Under the pieces are notes generated by a model. The model did no database searches, was not told the origin of the DNA, and was given only the letters and a program-made list of their open reading frames with translations. A stretch of DNA of 64,000 bases from Companilactobacillus alimentarius DSM 20249 (GTDB lineage: Bacteria > Bacillota > Bacilli > Lactobacillales > Lactobacillaceae), in the NCBI RefSeq assembly GCF_002849895.1, contig NZ_CP018867.1, positions 186,001-250,000 on the forward strand, given 5' to 3'. Position numbers and translations under genes: made by a program. Below, one piece after another: positions 1 to 8,319 of the stretch (positions within the stretch are counted from its first letter, which is position 1; every line of letters begins with the position of its first letter).

Positions 1-19
1 TTATAGTGATAGATGGAAG

Positions 20-34
20 TTGTAATCGGTTACT
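20..34 (+). promoter_or_regulatory. cre site (CcpA operator)
   Basis: TTGTAATCGGTTACT matches the low-GC Gram-positive cre consensus WTGNAANCGNWNNCW at every fixed position. It ends eight bases before the AAGGAGG-type ribosome binding site of the PTS gene at 59, so bound CcpA would block initiation or act as a roadblock. Confidence 0.8.
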
Positions 35-58
35 AAAATTTAAGGAGGCGCTATCTTT

Positions 59-2026
59 ATGAAAGAAGTAATTAAAATGCTTGCGCCAGTTGATGGTCAA
101 GCAATTGGAATTACTGAGGTTCATGATCCAATGTTTTCTGAAAAAGATATGGGCGATGGTTTTGGTGTCATACCTACTAATAACGAAATATTAGCCCCTG
201 TTTCAGGAAAAGTTATGTTAGTAGCATCTACTAAGCATGCCATTGGATTCAAAACCGATGATGGTCTTGAAGTGTTGCTTCACATGGGTGTCGATACTGT
301 TGAACTAAATGGCACACCATTTGAATTGTTCGTTAAAGAAGGCGATACAGTAAAGGCTGGCCAGAAAGTAGCTACAATGGATATTGCGGCTGTTAAAAAG
401 GCTGGTAAAGTTACCGATGTTATCGTAGCTATTACTAATAGCAATAAGATGGTTAAAGAAGTCAATGTAACAAAAGGCGATATTAAAGCCGGAGTTAACG
501 TTGCTGAGGTCAATTTAATGGCTCCAGGTGAAACTTCTGCTAAACCATCTAAGAAGATAGATTACGATCAATTAGGTAAGGATATTGTTAAAAACGTTGG
601 TGGAGTAAGTAACGTTGATAATGTTATCCACTGTATTACTCGGGTTCGTTTCTATCTTAAAGATGACAACAAGGCTAATGATGATGTCATTAAGAATATG
701 AAGGGCGTTTTAGATGTCGCTAAAGCTGGTGGACAGTATCAAGTTGTTATTGGACCAGCTGTTGAAGATGTTTACGATGCAGTTGTTAAAGCTTTGGGAC
801 CATCATTTGGTGGCGACAGTGCTGCAAAAACTGAGAAAAAAGTTGCTCCAAAGGGAATTTGGCCTAAGACTAAATTCTACTTCAGTGCTTTGATCGGAGT
901 CATCACTGCCAGCATGATGCCCGTTATCGGGTTGTTGGCTGCTTCAGGTATTTTAAAGGGATTATTAGCTTTAATAGTTTCAGCTAAATGGCTGTCTGAT
1001 AAGAGTTCAACTTATATGATTATCAATGCCATGGGTGATTCAGTATTTTACTTCCTACCAATCTTAGTTGGTTTCACAGCTGCTAAGAGATTAGGAGCAA
1101 ATCAAATAATTATGGGTGTCATTGGTGGTGTTTTAGCTTATCCAACGCTAGTTCAAATCGCTACTAAGACAACCAGTACTTCTATGAATATCAATGGTGA
1201 TTTCTTTGGTATTCCGATCCACATTGCTAACTATACATATTCAATCTTCCCAATGATTGCTGCTGCATGGTTGGCTTCCAAGATCGAACCTTGGTTGAAG
1301 AAACATATTGTTATGTCTCTTCGGATGATTCTAAGTCCTTTGCTAGAAGTCTTTATCGTTAGTGCAATTATTATCGTAATCGTTGGACCAATCATTACTT
1401 TACTAAGTTCTTACTTAGCAAGTGGTATCGTTGCTCTATTGAAGTTCAGTCCAGCAATTTCCGGATTGATCATTGGTGGATTTTATCAATGTTTGGTTAT
1501 CTTCGGTTTGCATTGGGCCGTTATCCCAGTTGTTGCTAGTCAAATCGCTACAACCGGACATAGTGCTTTGAACGCTATCGTTTCAGCAACTATGATTGCT
1601 CAAGGTGCCGCTGCAATGGCCGTCTTTGTAAAGACAAAGAAAAATATTGATATGAAACAAATTGCTGGTGCCGCAACACTTTCAGCCTTTGCTGGAGTTA
1701 CAGAACCTGCAATGTATGGTATTAATTTGAAGTATGGCCGCATTTTCTGGACTGCTAATATTGGTAGTGCCGTTGGTGGCTTGCTAACCGGATTATTACA
1801 TGTTGATATGTGGGGCTTCGCTGGTTCCTTGATTGGATTTGCTTCATTTATTAATCCAAAGGGTATCGATGCTAGTTTCACTGGATATCTAATTGCATCA
1901 GCCGCAACAATTATTGTAGCCTTTGTATGTACTTACCTCTTCGGATTCAAAGAAGAAGATCTTGAGAGCAGTCATGCTGTTGAGAAGGTAAGATTAGGTA
2001 GCCGTGAACCTGCACAAGCTAACTAA
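59..2026 (+). CDS. PTS sugar permease, fused IIA-IIB-IIC (beta-glucoside/trehalose/sucrose family)
   Basis: This 655-residue protein would import and phosphorylate a sugar at the membrane using phosphate from HPr. Domain order is A-B-C. The N-terminal IIA-Glc-type domain (about 1-155) has the histidine pair H60 (TKHAIG) and H75 (LLHMGVDTVEL), the latter being the expected phospho-histidine. The IIB domain (about 167-250) has the phospho-cysteine C192 in IHCITRVRF. A hydrophobic IIC domain of about ten helices follows. The IIA-first order differs from the more common B-C-A order. No hydrolase lies next to it inside the window, so substrate is unresolved: trehalose, sucrose or a beta-glucoside are all possible. 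A strong SD (AAGGAGG) precedes the ATG and a perfect cre site lies just upstream. Confidence 0.9.
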   Translation: MKEVIKMLAPVDGQAIGITEVHDPMFSEKDMGDGFGVIPTNNEILAPVSGKVMLVASTKHAIGFKTDDGLEVLLHMGVDTVELNGTPFELFVKEGDTVKAGQKVATMDIAAVKKAGKVTDVIVAITNSNKMVKEVNVTKGDIKAGVNVAEVNLMAPGETSAKPSKKIDYDQLGKDIVKNVGGVSNVDNVIHCITRVRFYLKDDNKANDDVIKNMKGVLDVAKAGGQYQVVIGPAVEDVYDAVVKALGPSFGGDSAAKTEKKVAPKGIWPKTKFYFSALIGVITASMMPVIGLLAASGILKGLLALIVSAKWLSDKSSTYMIINAMGDSVFYFLPILVGFTAAKRLGANQIIMGVIGGVLAYPTLVQIATKTTSTSMNINGDFFGIPIHIANYTYSIFPMIAAAWLASKIEPWLKKHIVMSLRMILSPLLEVFIVSAIIIVIVGPIITLLSSYLASGIVALLKFSPAISGLIIGGFYQCLVIFGLHWAVIPVVASQIATTGHSALNAIVSATMIAQGAAAMAVFVKTKKNIDMKQIAGAATLSAFAGVTEPAMYGINLKYGRIFWTANIGSAVGGLLTGLLHVDMWGFAGSLIGFASFINPKGIDASFTGYLIASAATIIVAFVCTYLFGFKEEDLESSHAVEKVRLGSREPAQAN

Positions 2027-2093
2027 TAAAAATTGTTCAAGAACGTACTTGAAGTGAAGAGAACAGGACATGAGTTCTAATTCAAAATAAAAA

Positions 2094-2137
2094 CGAGATG
2101 ATAATTCCAATTATTGGAATTTGTCATCTCGCTTTTT
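2094..2137 (+). terminator. Intrinsic terminator of the PTS gene
   Basis: CGAGATGA pairs with TCATCTCG around an inner ATTCCAAT/ATTGGAAT stem, followed by a short T-run. A GGACATGAG-like box about 30 bases upstream makes it resemble the copy at 3135-3207. Confidence 0.85.
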
Positions 2138-2375
2138 GATATTTGCTATTAATGCTAATCCCCGTTTCAATTTTTACATTTTCAAGACCTCTAACCGAGA
2201 CTCGATTGACCAACTTCACTTGAAAGGCTTTCTTTAGCTTTATTTTTAAACTATTCCCAATTTGCATTAATACTCATTTGTCTTTGATTTCTCATTATTT
2301 GAAACTTTGAACAGTCCTGTTAAATTTTAAAGCTTGTTTTGCAATCCAACCTTTTCATCTTGGACTTGGTGTGTT
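2138..2375. other. Intergenic stretch, no gene seen
   Basis: This is AT-rich sequence between the PTS terminator and the broken minus-strand gene. No convincing open frame with a ribosome binding site, no RNA gene and no repeat was seen. Confidence 0.5.
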
Positions 2376-2630
2376 TTAAAATTGAATGGCGTCATTTAAC
2401 CAACTAATTTGATCTGATTGTGAGATATTGTATTTAGAAACAAATGTTTGAAATTCGGCTTGCTTATTTTCTGGTAATTAACTTAAAAGCTCATTAACCT
2501 CGTTGTTGCCTGTATTTGAAGAAGTGATCCCTGTAGCAGCATTTACTGTGAGCGCTTCAGAAATGAAACCACTGAATAGTGTTACTGCATTCATTGATAA
2601 TAATATTGATTTATAAATACTTGACGTCAT
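2376..2630 (-). pseudogene. Small secreted protein with in-frame stop
   Basis: The minus-strand ATG at 2630 has an excellent SD (GGAGGAAATT before ATG). The first 50 codons encode a hydrophobic stretch and an alanine-rich region like a signal peptide (SMNAVTLFSGF, then VNAATG). A TAA at 2480-2478 stops translation, but the same frame continues for another 33 sense codons (starting LPENKQAEF, ending DAIQF) to a second TAA at 2376. The tail is polar with normal codon use, which suggests one point mutation in an 84-codon gene. I do not recognise the family. A short functional 50-residue product is the alternative. An upstream in-frame start near 2708 is possible but has no comparable SD. Confidence 0.6.
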
Positions 2631-2687
2631 AATTTCCTCCGTGTTTATAATTGGTACACGAAGTGCAATAACAGAGGTGAAAATAAG

Positions 2688-2900
2688 ATGCAAGAAGCCG
2701 TGTTTCATTTACTATATAATGCGCTAAAATATTTAATAATATTTCTAATCAGCTATGTATTAATTTGTTTACTAATCGCTATCTTCAAAACACTGATAGA
2801 TTGGCTAATAAAGAAAAAAGGGGGAACATTTAAAAAGAATTTTTTGAATAACTTTTTAAAAATTTTAGACCCGTCAAAGTGGATTTATTTATTTTATTAA
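2688..2900 (+). CDS. Small membrane protein, unknown
   Basis: This 70-residue protein has one long hydrophobic segment (about residues 8-40, including YLIIFLISYVLICLLIAIF) followed by a lysine-rich tail (KKKGG, FKKN), predicting a single membrane helix with the positive end in the cytoplasm. An SD (AGAGGTGA) lies ten bases before the ATG. It is divergent from the broken secreted-protein gene, with start codons only 57 bases apart, so the two may once have been co-regulated. No family was recognised, and a toxin-like or immunity-like role would be a guess. The length and SD make it likely to be real. Confidence 0.6.
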   Translation: MQEAVFHLLYNALKYLIIFLISYVLICLLIAIFKTLIDWLIKKKGGTFKKNFLNNFLKILDPSKWIYLFY

Positions 2901-2930
2901 AGATTGAAAATTGAATATTATACAATAACC

Positions 2931-3137
2931 CCGACTTAGGTTGGTACACTTCTCTGGAATTCTAAGATTCTCCAATGTGAAAAAAACTCAAAGGTATAAA
3001 AGTTGCCAGGTTGCTTGAATGGTTATTAAATGCAATTATTAATAAATATTCAATATTTAGAGATGATGAAAGTCAATTTTTTACTAAAGGAACAGTCCGA
3101 AACTGTTTGAACAATTTTAGAACTAATTGTGACCGGG
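2931..3137 (+). pseudogene. Decayed transposase fragment (IS4-like)
   Basis: Two frames joined at about 2990 give a transposase-like N-terminal segment. The first reads LVHFSGILRFSNVKKTQ and the second reads KVARLLEWLLNAI, then SQFFTKGTVRNCLNNFRTN. The F(T/S)K-TVR-LN--RTN pattern is characteristic of the N-terminal region of IS4-type transposases, as I recall the family. There is no start codon, no catalytic DDE region and a frameshift in the middle, so this is a remnant only. The assignment rests on motif memory, not on an alignment. Confidence 0.45.
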
Positions 3138-3159
3138 ACATAATTTCCGATTCAAAAAA

Positions 3160-3207
3160 ACATGATAGAAATTTCCATTAAATATGGAATCTCTATCGTG
3201 TTTTTTT
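3160..3207 (+). terminator. Intrinsic terminator with GGGACATAAT box upstream
   Basis: ACATGATAGA pairs with TCTATCGTGT (one wobble) around an inner TTCCAT/ATGGAA pairing, followed by seven T residues. A GGGACATAAT box lies at 3135-3144. It is positioned to terminate plus-strand transcripts before the convergent GntR-type gene. Confidence 0.8.
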
Positions 3208-3316
3208 GATATTCAGTTGGACGCTGGAAAATATCATAATAAAGAGCAAATTCACTTTAGTATTTATAGCTAATCTCCTTTTATTTTGGAAAAATACCTA
3301 CAAAACAAAAAAGTGA

Positions 3317-4045
3317 TTACCAGAATTCGTTTCTATGTATATCAATAACAAATTTTGAGTGATTTTCATCAAATCTAGATTTGGAATATTCAAAAGCTTC
3401 ACCTTTCTGATCGTACGCAATTTGTTCAATAACTAATAAGGAAGCACCTTCGTCAACATTTAAGGCTTGAGCGCTTTCTTTGCTTGCGGACTCGGCATAA
3501 ACGACTCTTCTGGCATCCGTCATGAAAATCTTCATTTTTCCACCAAGATAACCATAGATAGTTCCCTTTAGAATAGTTTCATCTAATGGAGCGATTCTTG
3601 TGGGCATAATTGTGTGCTCATAGCTATAGATTTTATTATCACGTAGACGAACACGCTTAATTTCATAAACTGGTTCGTTAGCTTTTACTTTTAGATTTTT
3701 TTGTTCAATTTCACTAGGTAATCTTGCACCAAAGAATAGTATTTTGCTGGTTATTTTTTGATCCCGATGAGAGTAAGTGGTCCCAATAGGAAGATCCAAA
3801 GGAAGTAATTCAGGTGAGTTTTCATCCAATTGCGGACGAACGTATGTACCACTGCCTTGCTGAGTGTGTATTAAGCCTTCATCAATCAATAGATCTAAGG
3901 ATTTTCTCAAGGTTATTCGACTAATATTATATTTCTTTGCAAGTTCATCTTGAGTGGGCATTAATGTTCCTGCACGATAATGATTTCGCAAAATATCTCT
4001 TTTTATATCTGAATATACTTCTTTATACCTATACAAATTTTCCAC
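3317..4045 (-). CDS. GntR-family regulator (HutC/UTRA type) of the mannoside locus
   Basis: The 242-residue protein has an N-terminal winged helix (about 5-75, with the typical PTQDELAKKYNISRITLRKSLD recognition region read in two parts: ELAKKYNISR and ITLRKSLDLL) and a C-terminal UTRA ligand-binding domain (about 95-235). UTRA repressors of sugar operons usually release DNA when they bind a phosphorylated sugar. It is divergent from the PTS EIIC gene, and the shared spacer carries a perfect palindrome suited to a dimeric GntR protein. MngR of Escherichia coli, which controls a mannosylglycerate PTS and a GH38 enzyme, is a comparable arrangement. TreR-like function is the alternative, but the neighbours favour a mannoside. 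Confidence 0.85.
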   Translation of the reverse strand: MENLYRYKEVYSDIKRDILRNHYRAGTLMPTQDELAKKYNISRITLRKSLDLLIDEGLIHTQQGSGTYVRPQLDENSPELLPLDLPIGTTYSHRDQKITSKILFFGARLPSEIEQKNLKVKANEPVYEIKRVRLRDNKIYSYEHTIMPTRIAPLDETILKGTIYGYLGGKMKIFMTDARRVVYAESASKESAQALNVDEGASLLVIEQIAYDQKGEAFEYSKSRFDENHSKFVIDIHRNEFW

Positions 4046-4087
4046 CTCAATTGCCTTTGCTAAGGCTAATTATATCACTCACCAATA

Positions 4088-4101
4088 ATTTGTATACAAA
4101 T
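4088..4101. promoter_or_regulatory. Candidate GntR operator
   Basis: ATTTGTATACAAAT is a perfect 14-base palindrome in the spacer between the divergent regulator and the EIIC gene. A weaker half-related site (ATATATACAAATT) follows at about 4124-4136. It lies 43 bases from the regulator start and about 50 bases before the EIIC -35 box. Confidence 0.6.
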
Positions 4102-4148
4102 ATAGCAAAATATATATAAATTCATATATACAAATTTTAAGAAACGTC

Positions 4149-4176
4149 TTTACATAAATGTAAATCACGATATAAT
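4149..4176 (+). promoter_or_regulatory. Promoter of the mannoside operon
   Basis: TTTACA at 4149-4154 and TATAAT at 4171-4176 are separated by 16 bases. The cre-like palindrome at 4186 sits at the expected start of transcription. Confidence 0.7.
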
Positions 4177-4185
4177 TGATGTTGT

Positions 4186-4198
4186 GGAAAGCGCTTCC
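4186..4198 (+). promoter_or_regulatory. cre-like palindrome
   Basis: GGAAAGCGCTTCC is centred on the AAGCGCTT core common to cre sites and lies directly downstream of the -10 box, where CcpA binding would repress. It departs from the strict consensus at two positions. Confidence 0.55.
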
Positions 4199-4222
4199 AA
4201 ATAAATCAAGGGGTTGAATATA

Positions 4223-5626
4223 ATGAAGTTTGACGTTAAAAAGGTTCAAGAGCCTATATTAAAAGCTTCAGTATGGGTTCAGGGTAATAGCATTCTTCAA
4301 GCTATTAAGAATGCCTTCATCATGACTATTCCGTTTACAATTGTTGGTTCTTTTTCAAATGTTATTAAAATGCAACTTGATCAATTAATTAAAACTCAAC
4401 ATATTCATAGTGAAATTTTAACCAATATAAGCAATTTATTTGGTTACTTGAATGCGGCAACATTAGGAATTATCGGAGTTATTGTTGTTTTATCTTCTTC
4501 ATATTCTTATGCAAGAGAGTTAAAGAAAAAGTATAAAGAAGTTAACGTATTTCTTGCTGTTATTTTAGCTTTGGCAGCATACTTCGTAATGGTTCCAAAT
4601 AATGTTAATTTTGCGGACCCTAAGGCAAAAGTTATTCAAGGATTCTCCACTAATTTCTTTGATTACCAAGGAATGTTTACAGCCTTAGTTGTAGGTATGA
4701 TTGCAGTTTGGGTTTATGCTCGCTTTGGTAAAACTAAGTTCAAAATTAAAATGCCCGATAGTGTACCGCAGAATATTTTTGATTCATTTGCATCTCTTGT
4801 ACCTATCACTGGCGCATTAATGATTTTTGGTATCATTCGTATTATTATTCAAAGTTTAGGTTACACTTCAATTATTGAAATTATTACAGACGTTTTAGTT
4901 AAACCATTATTATCTGTCGGTACTGGTTTGCCTGCAATTATTGTAGTGATTTTGATGGAACAAATTTTATGGTTCCTAGGATTACATGGATTTAACATCG
5001 TTTGGGGTGTTGTTTCAGCATTCTGGCTACCAATTTATTTACAAAATTGTGCACAATATGCAAGAACTCAGAGTTTCGCTGGTATTGGAATTGCCCCTAA
5101 TACAATGACAAATGTTTATGCCATGATTGGTGGTTCTGGTGCTACATTTGGTTTATTAATTGCCATGCTTATCTTTACTCGAAAAGGTGAAAAAGAACGT
5201 GAAGTTGCAAAACTGGGATTCATCCCTGGATGCTTTGGAATTAATGAGCCTATCATCTTTGGTTTACCAATTGTTTTAAATCCTATTATGTTCTTACCAT
5301 GGATTTTTGTACCACTTATCAATGCTGTTATCAGTTATGTCGTTACTAAGATTGGATGGGTTGTGCCGTTAGTTGTTTTGAACTCCGGTAGTGAGCCGAT
5401 ATTCTTCAGTACTTGGCTAACCGGTGCGTTCCATACAAGTCCAGTTGTATTAACACTTGTATTAGTTATTTTGGATACATTCTTATATGCTCCATTCGTA
5501 ATTTTAAATCAACATAGTGAACGTGCTGTCATTGCAAAACAAAATGAACAGGAAAACGAAGAAGATAAATCAGTTTTCAAGAATGATACTAAAGAAGAGC
5601 CAAATAATGGTCCTGAAACAGCTTAA
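4223..5626 (+). CDS. PTS EIIC permease, lactose/cellobiose (CelB) family
   Basis: The protein of about 467 residues is a multi-spanning EIIC of the lactose/cellobiose PTS family: a hydrophobic N-terminal half, then the conserved FGINEPIIFGLPIVLNP motif near residue 345. It should carry a sugar through the membrane for phosphorylation. No EIIA or EIIB gene is in the cluster, so it must use partners encoded elsewhere. I take ATG 4223 as the start because AAGGGG at 4208-4213 is nine bases away. TTG at 4214 is in frame but abuts the SD. Its place before GH38 and GH125 genes suggests an alpha-mannoside substrate; that is inference from context. Confidence 0.88.
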   Translation: MKFDVKKVQEPILKASVWVQGNSILQAIKNAFIMTIPFTIVGSFSNVIKMQLDQLIKTQHIHSEILTNISNLFGYLNAATLGIIGVIVVLSSSYSYARELKKKYKEVNVFLAVILALAAYFVMVPNNVNFADPKAKVIQGFSTNFFDYQGMFTALVVGMIAVWVYARFGKTKFKIKMPDSVPQNIFDSFASLVPITGALMIFGIIRIIIQSLGYTSIIEIITDVLVKPLLSVGTGLPAIIVVILMEQILWFLGLHGFNIVWGVVSAFWLPIYLQNCAQYARTQSFAGIGIAPNTMTNVYAMIGGSGATFGLLIAMLIFTRKGEKEREVAKLGFIPGCFGINEPIIFGLPIVLNPIMFLPWIFVPLINAVISYVVTKIGWVVPLVVLNSGSEPIFFSTWLTGAFHTSPVVLTLVLVILDTFLYAPFVILNQHSERAVIAKQNEQENEEDKSVFKNDTKEEPNNGPETA

Positions 5627-5651
5627 AAATACTGAGAAAGAAGATTCAACA

Positions 5652-8264
5652 ATGAAAAAAGTATTCGTTATTGCTCATACTCATTGGGACTTTGAATGGT
5701 ATTTCACTAGACAAGATGCTCGTATTCAATTCATATATCACATGGATGAAGTACTTCGAGCTTTGAAGAATAATGTTATTGATTACTATCTACTAGATGG
5801 ACAGATGTCTATTATCGATGATTATTTGGAAAGTGTACCAGAGAATGCCCCAGAATTAAGAAAATTTATAAAGTCCGGTCGTTTATTTGTAGGTCCTTGG
5901 TATACTCAAGTTGATGAAATGGTTACATCTGGAGAATCGATGGTTCGTAATTTACAACAAGGAATTAGGCTTTCATCTAAACTAGGTAGAAGTGTTCCTA
6001 TTGGATATTTACCTGATTCGTTTGGTCAAAGTCAAGATATACCGAAAATCTATAATGGTTTTGGCATTAAAAATGCTGTTTTCTGGAGAGGAATGCCTAA
6101 AGAAAAATCGGCTAGGTACTTCTATTGGACAAGTGATGATAATTCAAAAGTTCTAGTTGCCAATCTAAGGAATGGATATCCGGTTGGTGTTGATTTAATG
6201 GAATCGTCAAATTATTCTGACTTGTTACATAAAATTAGTACAGATACTAACGTAGTTAACTTGGTACTTCCTGTAGGTGGCGATCAAAGACCTGTCGATT
6301 TTAATCTAAAGCAAAAAATAAAAGAGGCTAATGATTCACAGGATGAATTTAAATTGGTAGAAGGAACATATCCTGAATATTTTAAAGAACTTGCTAAGGA
6401 AAAGAATTTACCTATTTATTCTGGTGAGTTTGTAGATCCTAGTACCTCCAAAATACATAGAGGAATTTATTCTTCTAGAGCCGACCTTAAAATGATGTAT
6501 GACAGAATAGAAAGATTGATGACATATGAGGTAGAACCACTAATGGCCATGGCCCGATATCATGGAATTGAAGTGAAACCAGGAATAATTTCTCAAATTT
6601 GGAAGACCGTTTTTAGAGGTCAAGCCCACGATTCTGCAGGAGGGTGTAATAGTGACGAAACTAACCGTGACATTTATCATAGAGGAGAAATCGCCTTACA
6701 ATTAGGATTATCATTGAAGGGCTACCTTCTTCGCAAATTAAGCAGCAATGTTACTGATAAGATGGATTTGTTTTTCTGGAATCCCACTGTTTCATCTGTT
6801 ACTAAAGTTCATAAAATATTTGTTATTACAAAGAATCCTAATTTTGAACTTGTGAATGAAAAAGGGGACAGAATAGAATATCAAGTTATTAAACAAGATA
6901 AGGTTAATAGAGCGGTATTACGCCGTAATAAAAAGGAAATGGTATCAGATTATTATTACAAGACAACAATTGCCGTAATGCTAACTATTCAGCCTACTGA
7001 TTGGACCGGTATTTTAATAAAGGAAGATGTTACTGATAAAAATATTGCATCTAAAGATTCTACTTTAATTGAAAATGAATATTATCAAATTTCAATGAAT
7101 CATTCTAATCTTACACTGACTGATAGGAAGAATGGAAAAGTTTATCATGACTTTCTTACTGTTGAAGATGGCGGAGATGAAGGGGATACGTATGATTATT
7201 CACCGGCATACAAAGATTGGACTCTATCATTAAACTTCAATGATTCTGTGGTTAAGGGAATTAGAGGGGAACTATATAATTCACTTTCAATCAAAGGCGA
7301 TTGGCTATTGCCAGCGGATTTGGTAGAACGAAGTAAGAAACAAAAGAATAAAAAGTTAAAATACGATTTACAACTTACTTTGGAGAAAAATAATCCAGTA
7401 ATTGGTGTGATATTAAAATTAACTAATAATGTTTTGGATCATCGATTAAGAATGGTGATTAATACTGATATAAATGCTAAGAATAGCTATTCAGATACAC
7501 CATTTGGAACAATTAAACGTCCAGTGATTGATCCACATTTGAAAGATTGGAAAGATATTGGCTATCACGAAGAGCCAACTTCAATAAGACCATTTCTTCA
7601 TTTCACTAATATCCATAATGATGAATCAAGTGTTTCATTTGTTGGTCTAGGAGAAAGGGATTTTCAAGTAATTGGTGATTCATTCAATAGACTTGCTGTG
7701 ACATTATTTAGGGGAGTTGGATTTTTAGGTAGACCTGATCTATTAAGGAGACCCAGCGATGCCTCTGGACTACAAACTAGATATGTTTCGACACCTGATA
7801 GTCAACTTCAAGGAGATATGACATTCAGAGGTGGTATCGTTGTCGGCAAGAAATTTGATCCTTCCAAATTACAGAGAGTACATAATTTACTGAGTGTTGA
7901 TGATTTATTCTATCAAAATCAAGATATAGACAAATTTACGATGCGTGTTCAATATTTTAGAATTAATAAAAATATTGAAACATTAGTCCATAAGTCGTTA
8001 GTTGATATAAAAGCTGATGATTTAGTAAAAAGTTCATTTACATCAACAACGGATGGGACGGGCTTAGTTGTAAGATTATATAATCCATTTAAAAATACGC
8101 TTAAAAACCCTGGTAGTATCTCATTGTATGATAATTGCAATATCAAAATTTTGGACCTCAATAATCAAGTAATTGAAAATGGCGTTGATAATGTTAAAGA
8201 ATATGAATTGTCATCATTTGGTCCAAGTGAAATAAAGACGTTTGGAATATACCCAATTAAATAA
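5652..8264 (+). CDS. GH38 alpha-mannosidase
   Basis: This 870-residue cytoplasmic enzyme (no signal peptide) belongs to glycoside hydrolase family 38. The N-terminal motif AHTHWDFEWY supplies metal ligands (H11 and D13 by analogy with Golgi mannosidase II), and GPWYTQVDE places the probable nucleophile at D88. The LPDSFGQS motif follows, and GQAHDSAGGCNSDE near residue 325 is the second metal-site region. Length is normal for bacterial GH38. The start ATG 5652 is chosen because homologues begin just before the HTHWD motif and GAAAGAAG precedes it; an upstream frame extension overlaps the EIIC gene and is not credible. Linked to a PTS permease it could act on a phosphorylated mannoside, as MngB does, or on free mannosides as streptococcal GH38 does. 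Confidence 0.92.
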   Translation: MKKVFVIAHTHWDFEWYFTRQDARIQFIYHMDEVLRALKNNVIDYYLLDGQMSIIDDYLESVPENAPELRKFIKSGRLFVGPWYTQVDEMVTSGESMVRNLQQGIRLSSKLGRSVPIGYLPDSFGQSQDIPKIYNGFGIKNAVFWRGMPKEKSARYFYWTSDDNSKVLVANLRNGYPVGVDLMESSNYSDLLHKISTDTNVVNLVLPVGGDQRPVDFNLKQKIKEANDSQDEFKLVEGTYPEYFKELAKEKNLPIYSGEFVDPSTSKIHRGIYSSRADLKMMYDRIERLMTYEVEPLMAMARYHGIEVKPGIISQIWKTVFRGQAHDSAGGCNSDETNRDIYHRGEIALQLGLSLKGYLLRKLSSNVTDKMDLFFWNPTVSSVTKVHKIFVITKNPNFELVNEKGDRIEYQVIKQDKVNRAVLRRNKKEMVSDYYYKTTIAVMLTIQPTDWTGILIKEDVTDKNIASKDSTLIENEYYQISMNHSNLTLTDRKNGKVYHDFLTVEDGGDEGDTYDYSPAYKDWTLSLNFNDSVVKGIRGELYNSLSIKGDWLLPADLVERSKKQKNKKLKYDLQLTLEKNNPVIGVILKLTNNVLDHRLRMVINTDINAKNSYSDTPFGTIKRPVIDPHLKDWKDIGYHEEPTSIRPFLHFTNIHNDESSVSFVGLGERDFQVIGDSFNRLAVTLFRGVGFLGRPDLLRRPSDASGLQTRYVSTPDSQLQGDMTFRGGIVVGKKFDPSKLQRVHNLLSVDDLFYQNQDIDKFTMRVQYFRINKNIETLVHKSLVDIKADDLVKSSFTSTTDGTGLVVRLYNPFKNTLKNPGSISLYDNCNIKILDLNNQVIENGVDNVKEYELSSFGPSEIKTFGIYPIK

Positions 8265-8266
8265 AA

Positions 8267-8302
8267 AACTAAAACACTCTATTCATTTAGAGTGTTTTAG
8301 TT
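8267..8302 (+). terminator. Perfect 15-bp hairpin between GH38 and GH125 genes
   Basis: AACTAAAACACTCTA pairs perfectly with TAGAGTGTTTTAGTT around a six-base loop. There is no proper T-run after it, and the GH125 SD starts a few bases downstream. It may be a partial terminator or an RNA stabilising and processing element that sets the ratio of the two enzymes. Confidence 0.6.
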
Positions 8303-8319
8303 AGTTATGGAGAATAATT

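Noticed and set aside
5517..5651. N-terminal extension of the GH38 gene
   Set aside because: It overlaps the EIIC coding end, has no SD and is not part of the GH38 fold. ATG 5652 lies just before the HTHWD motif.
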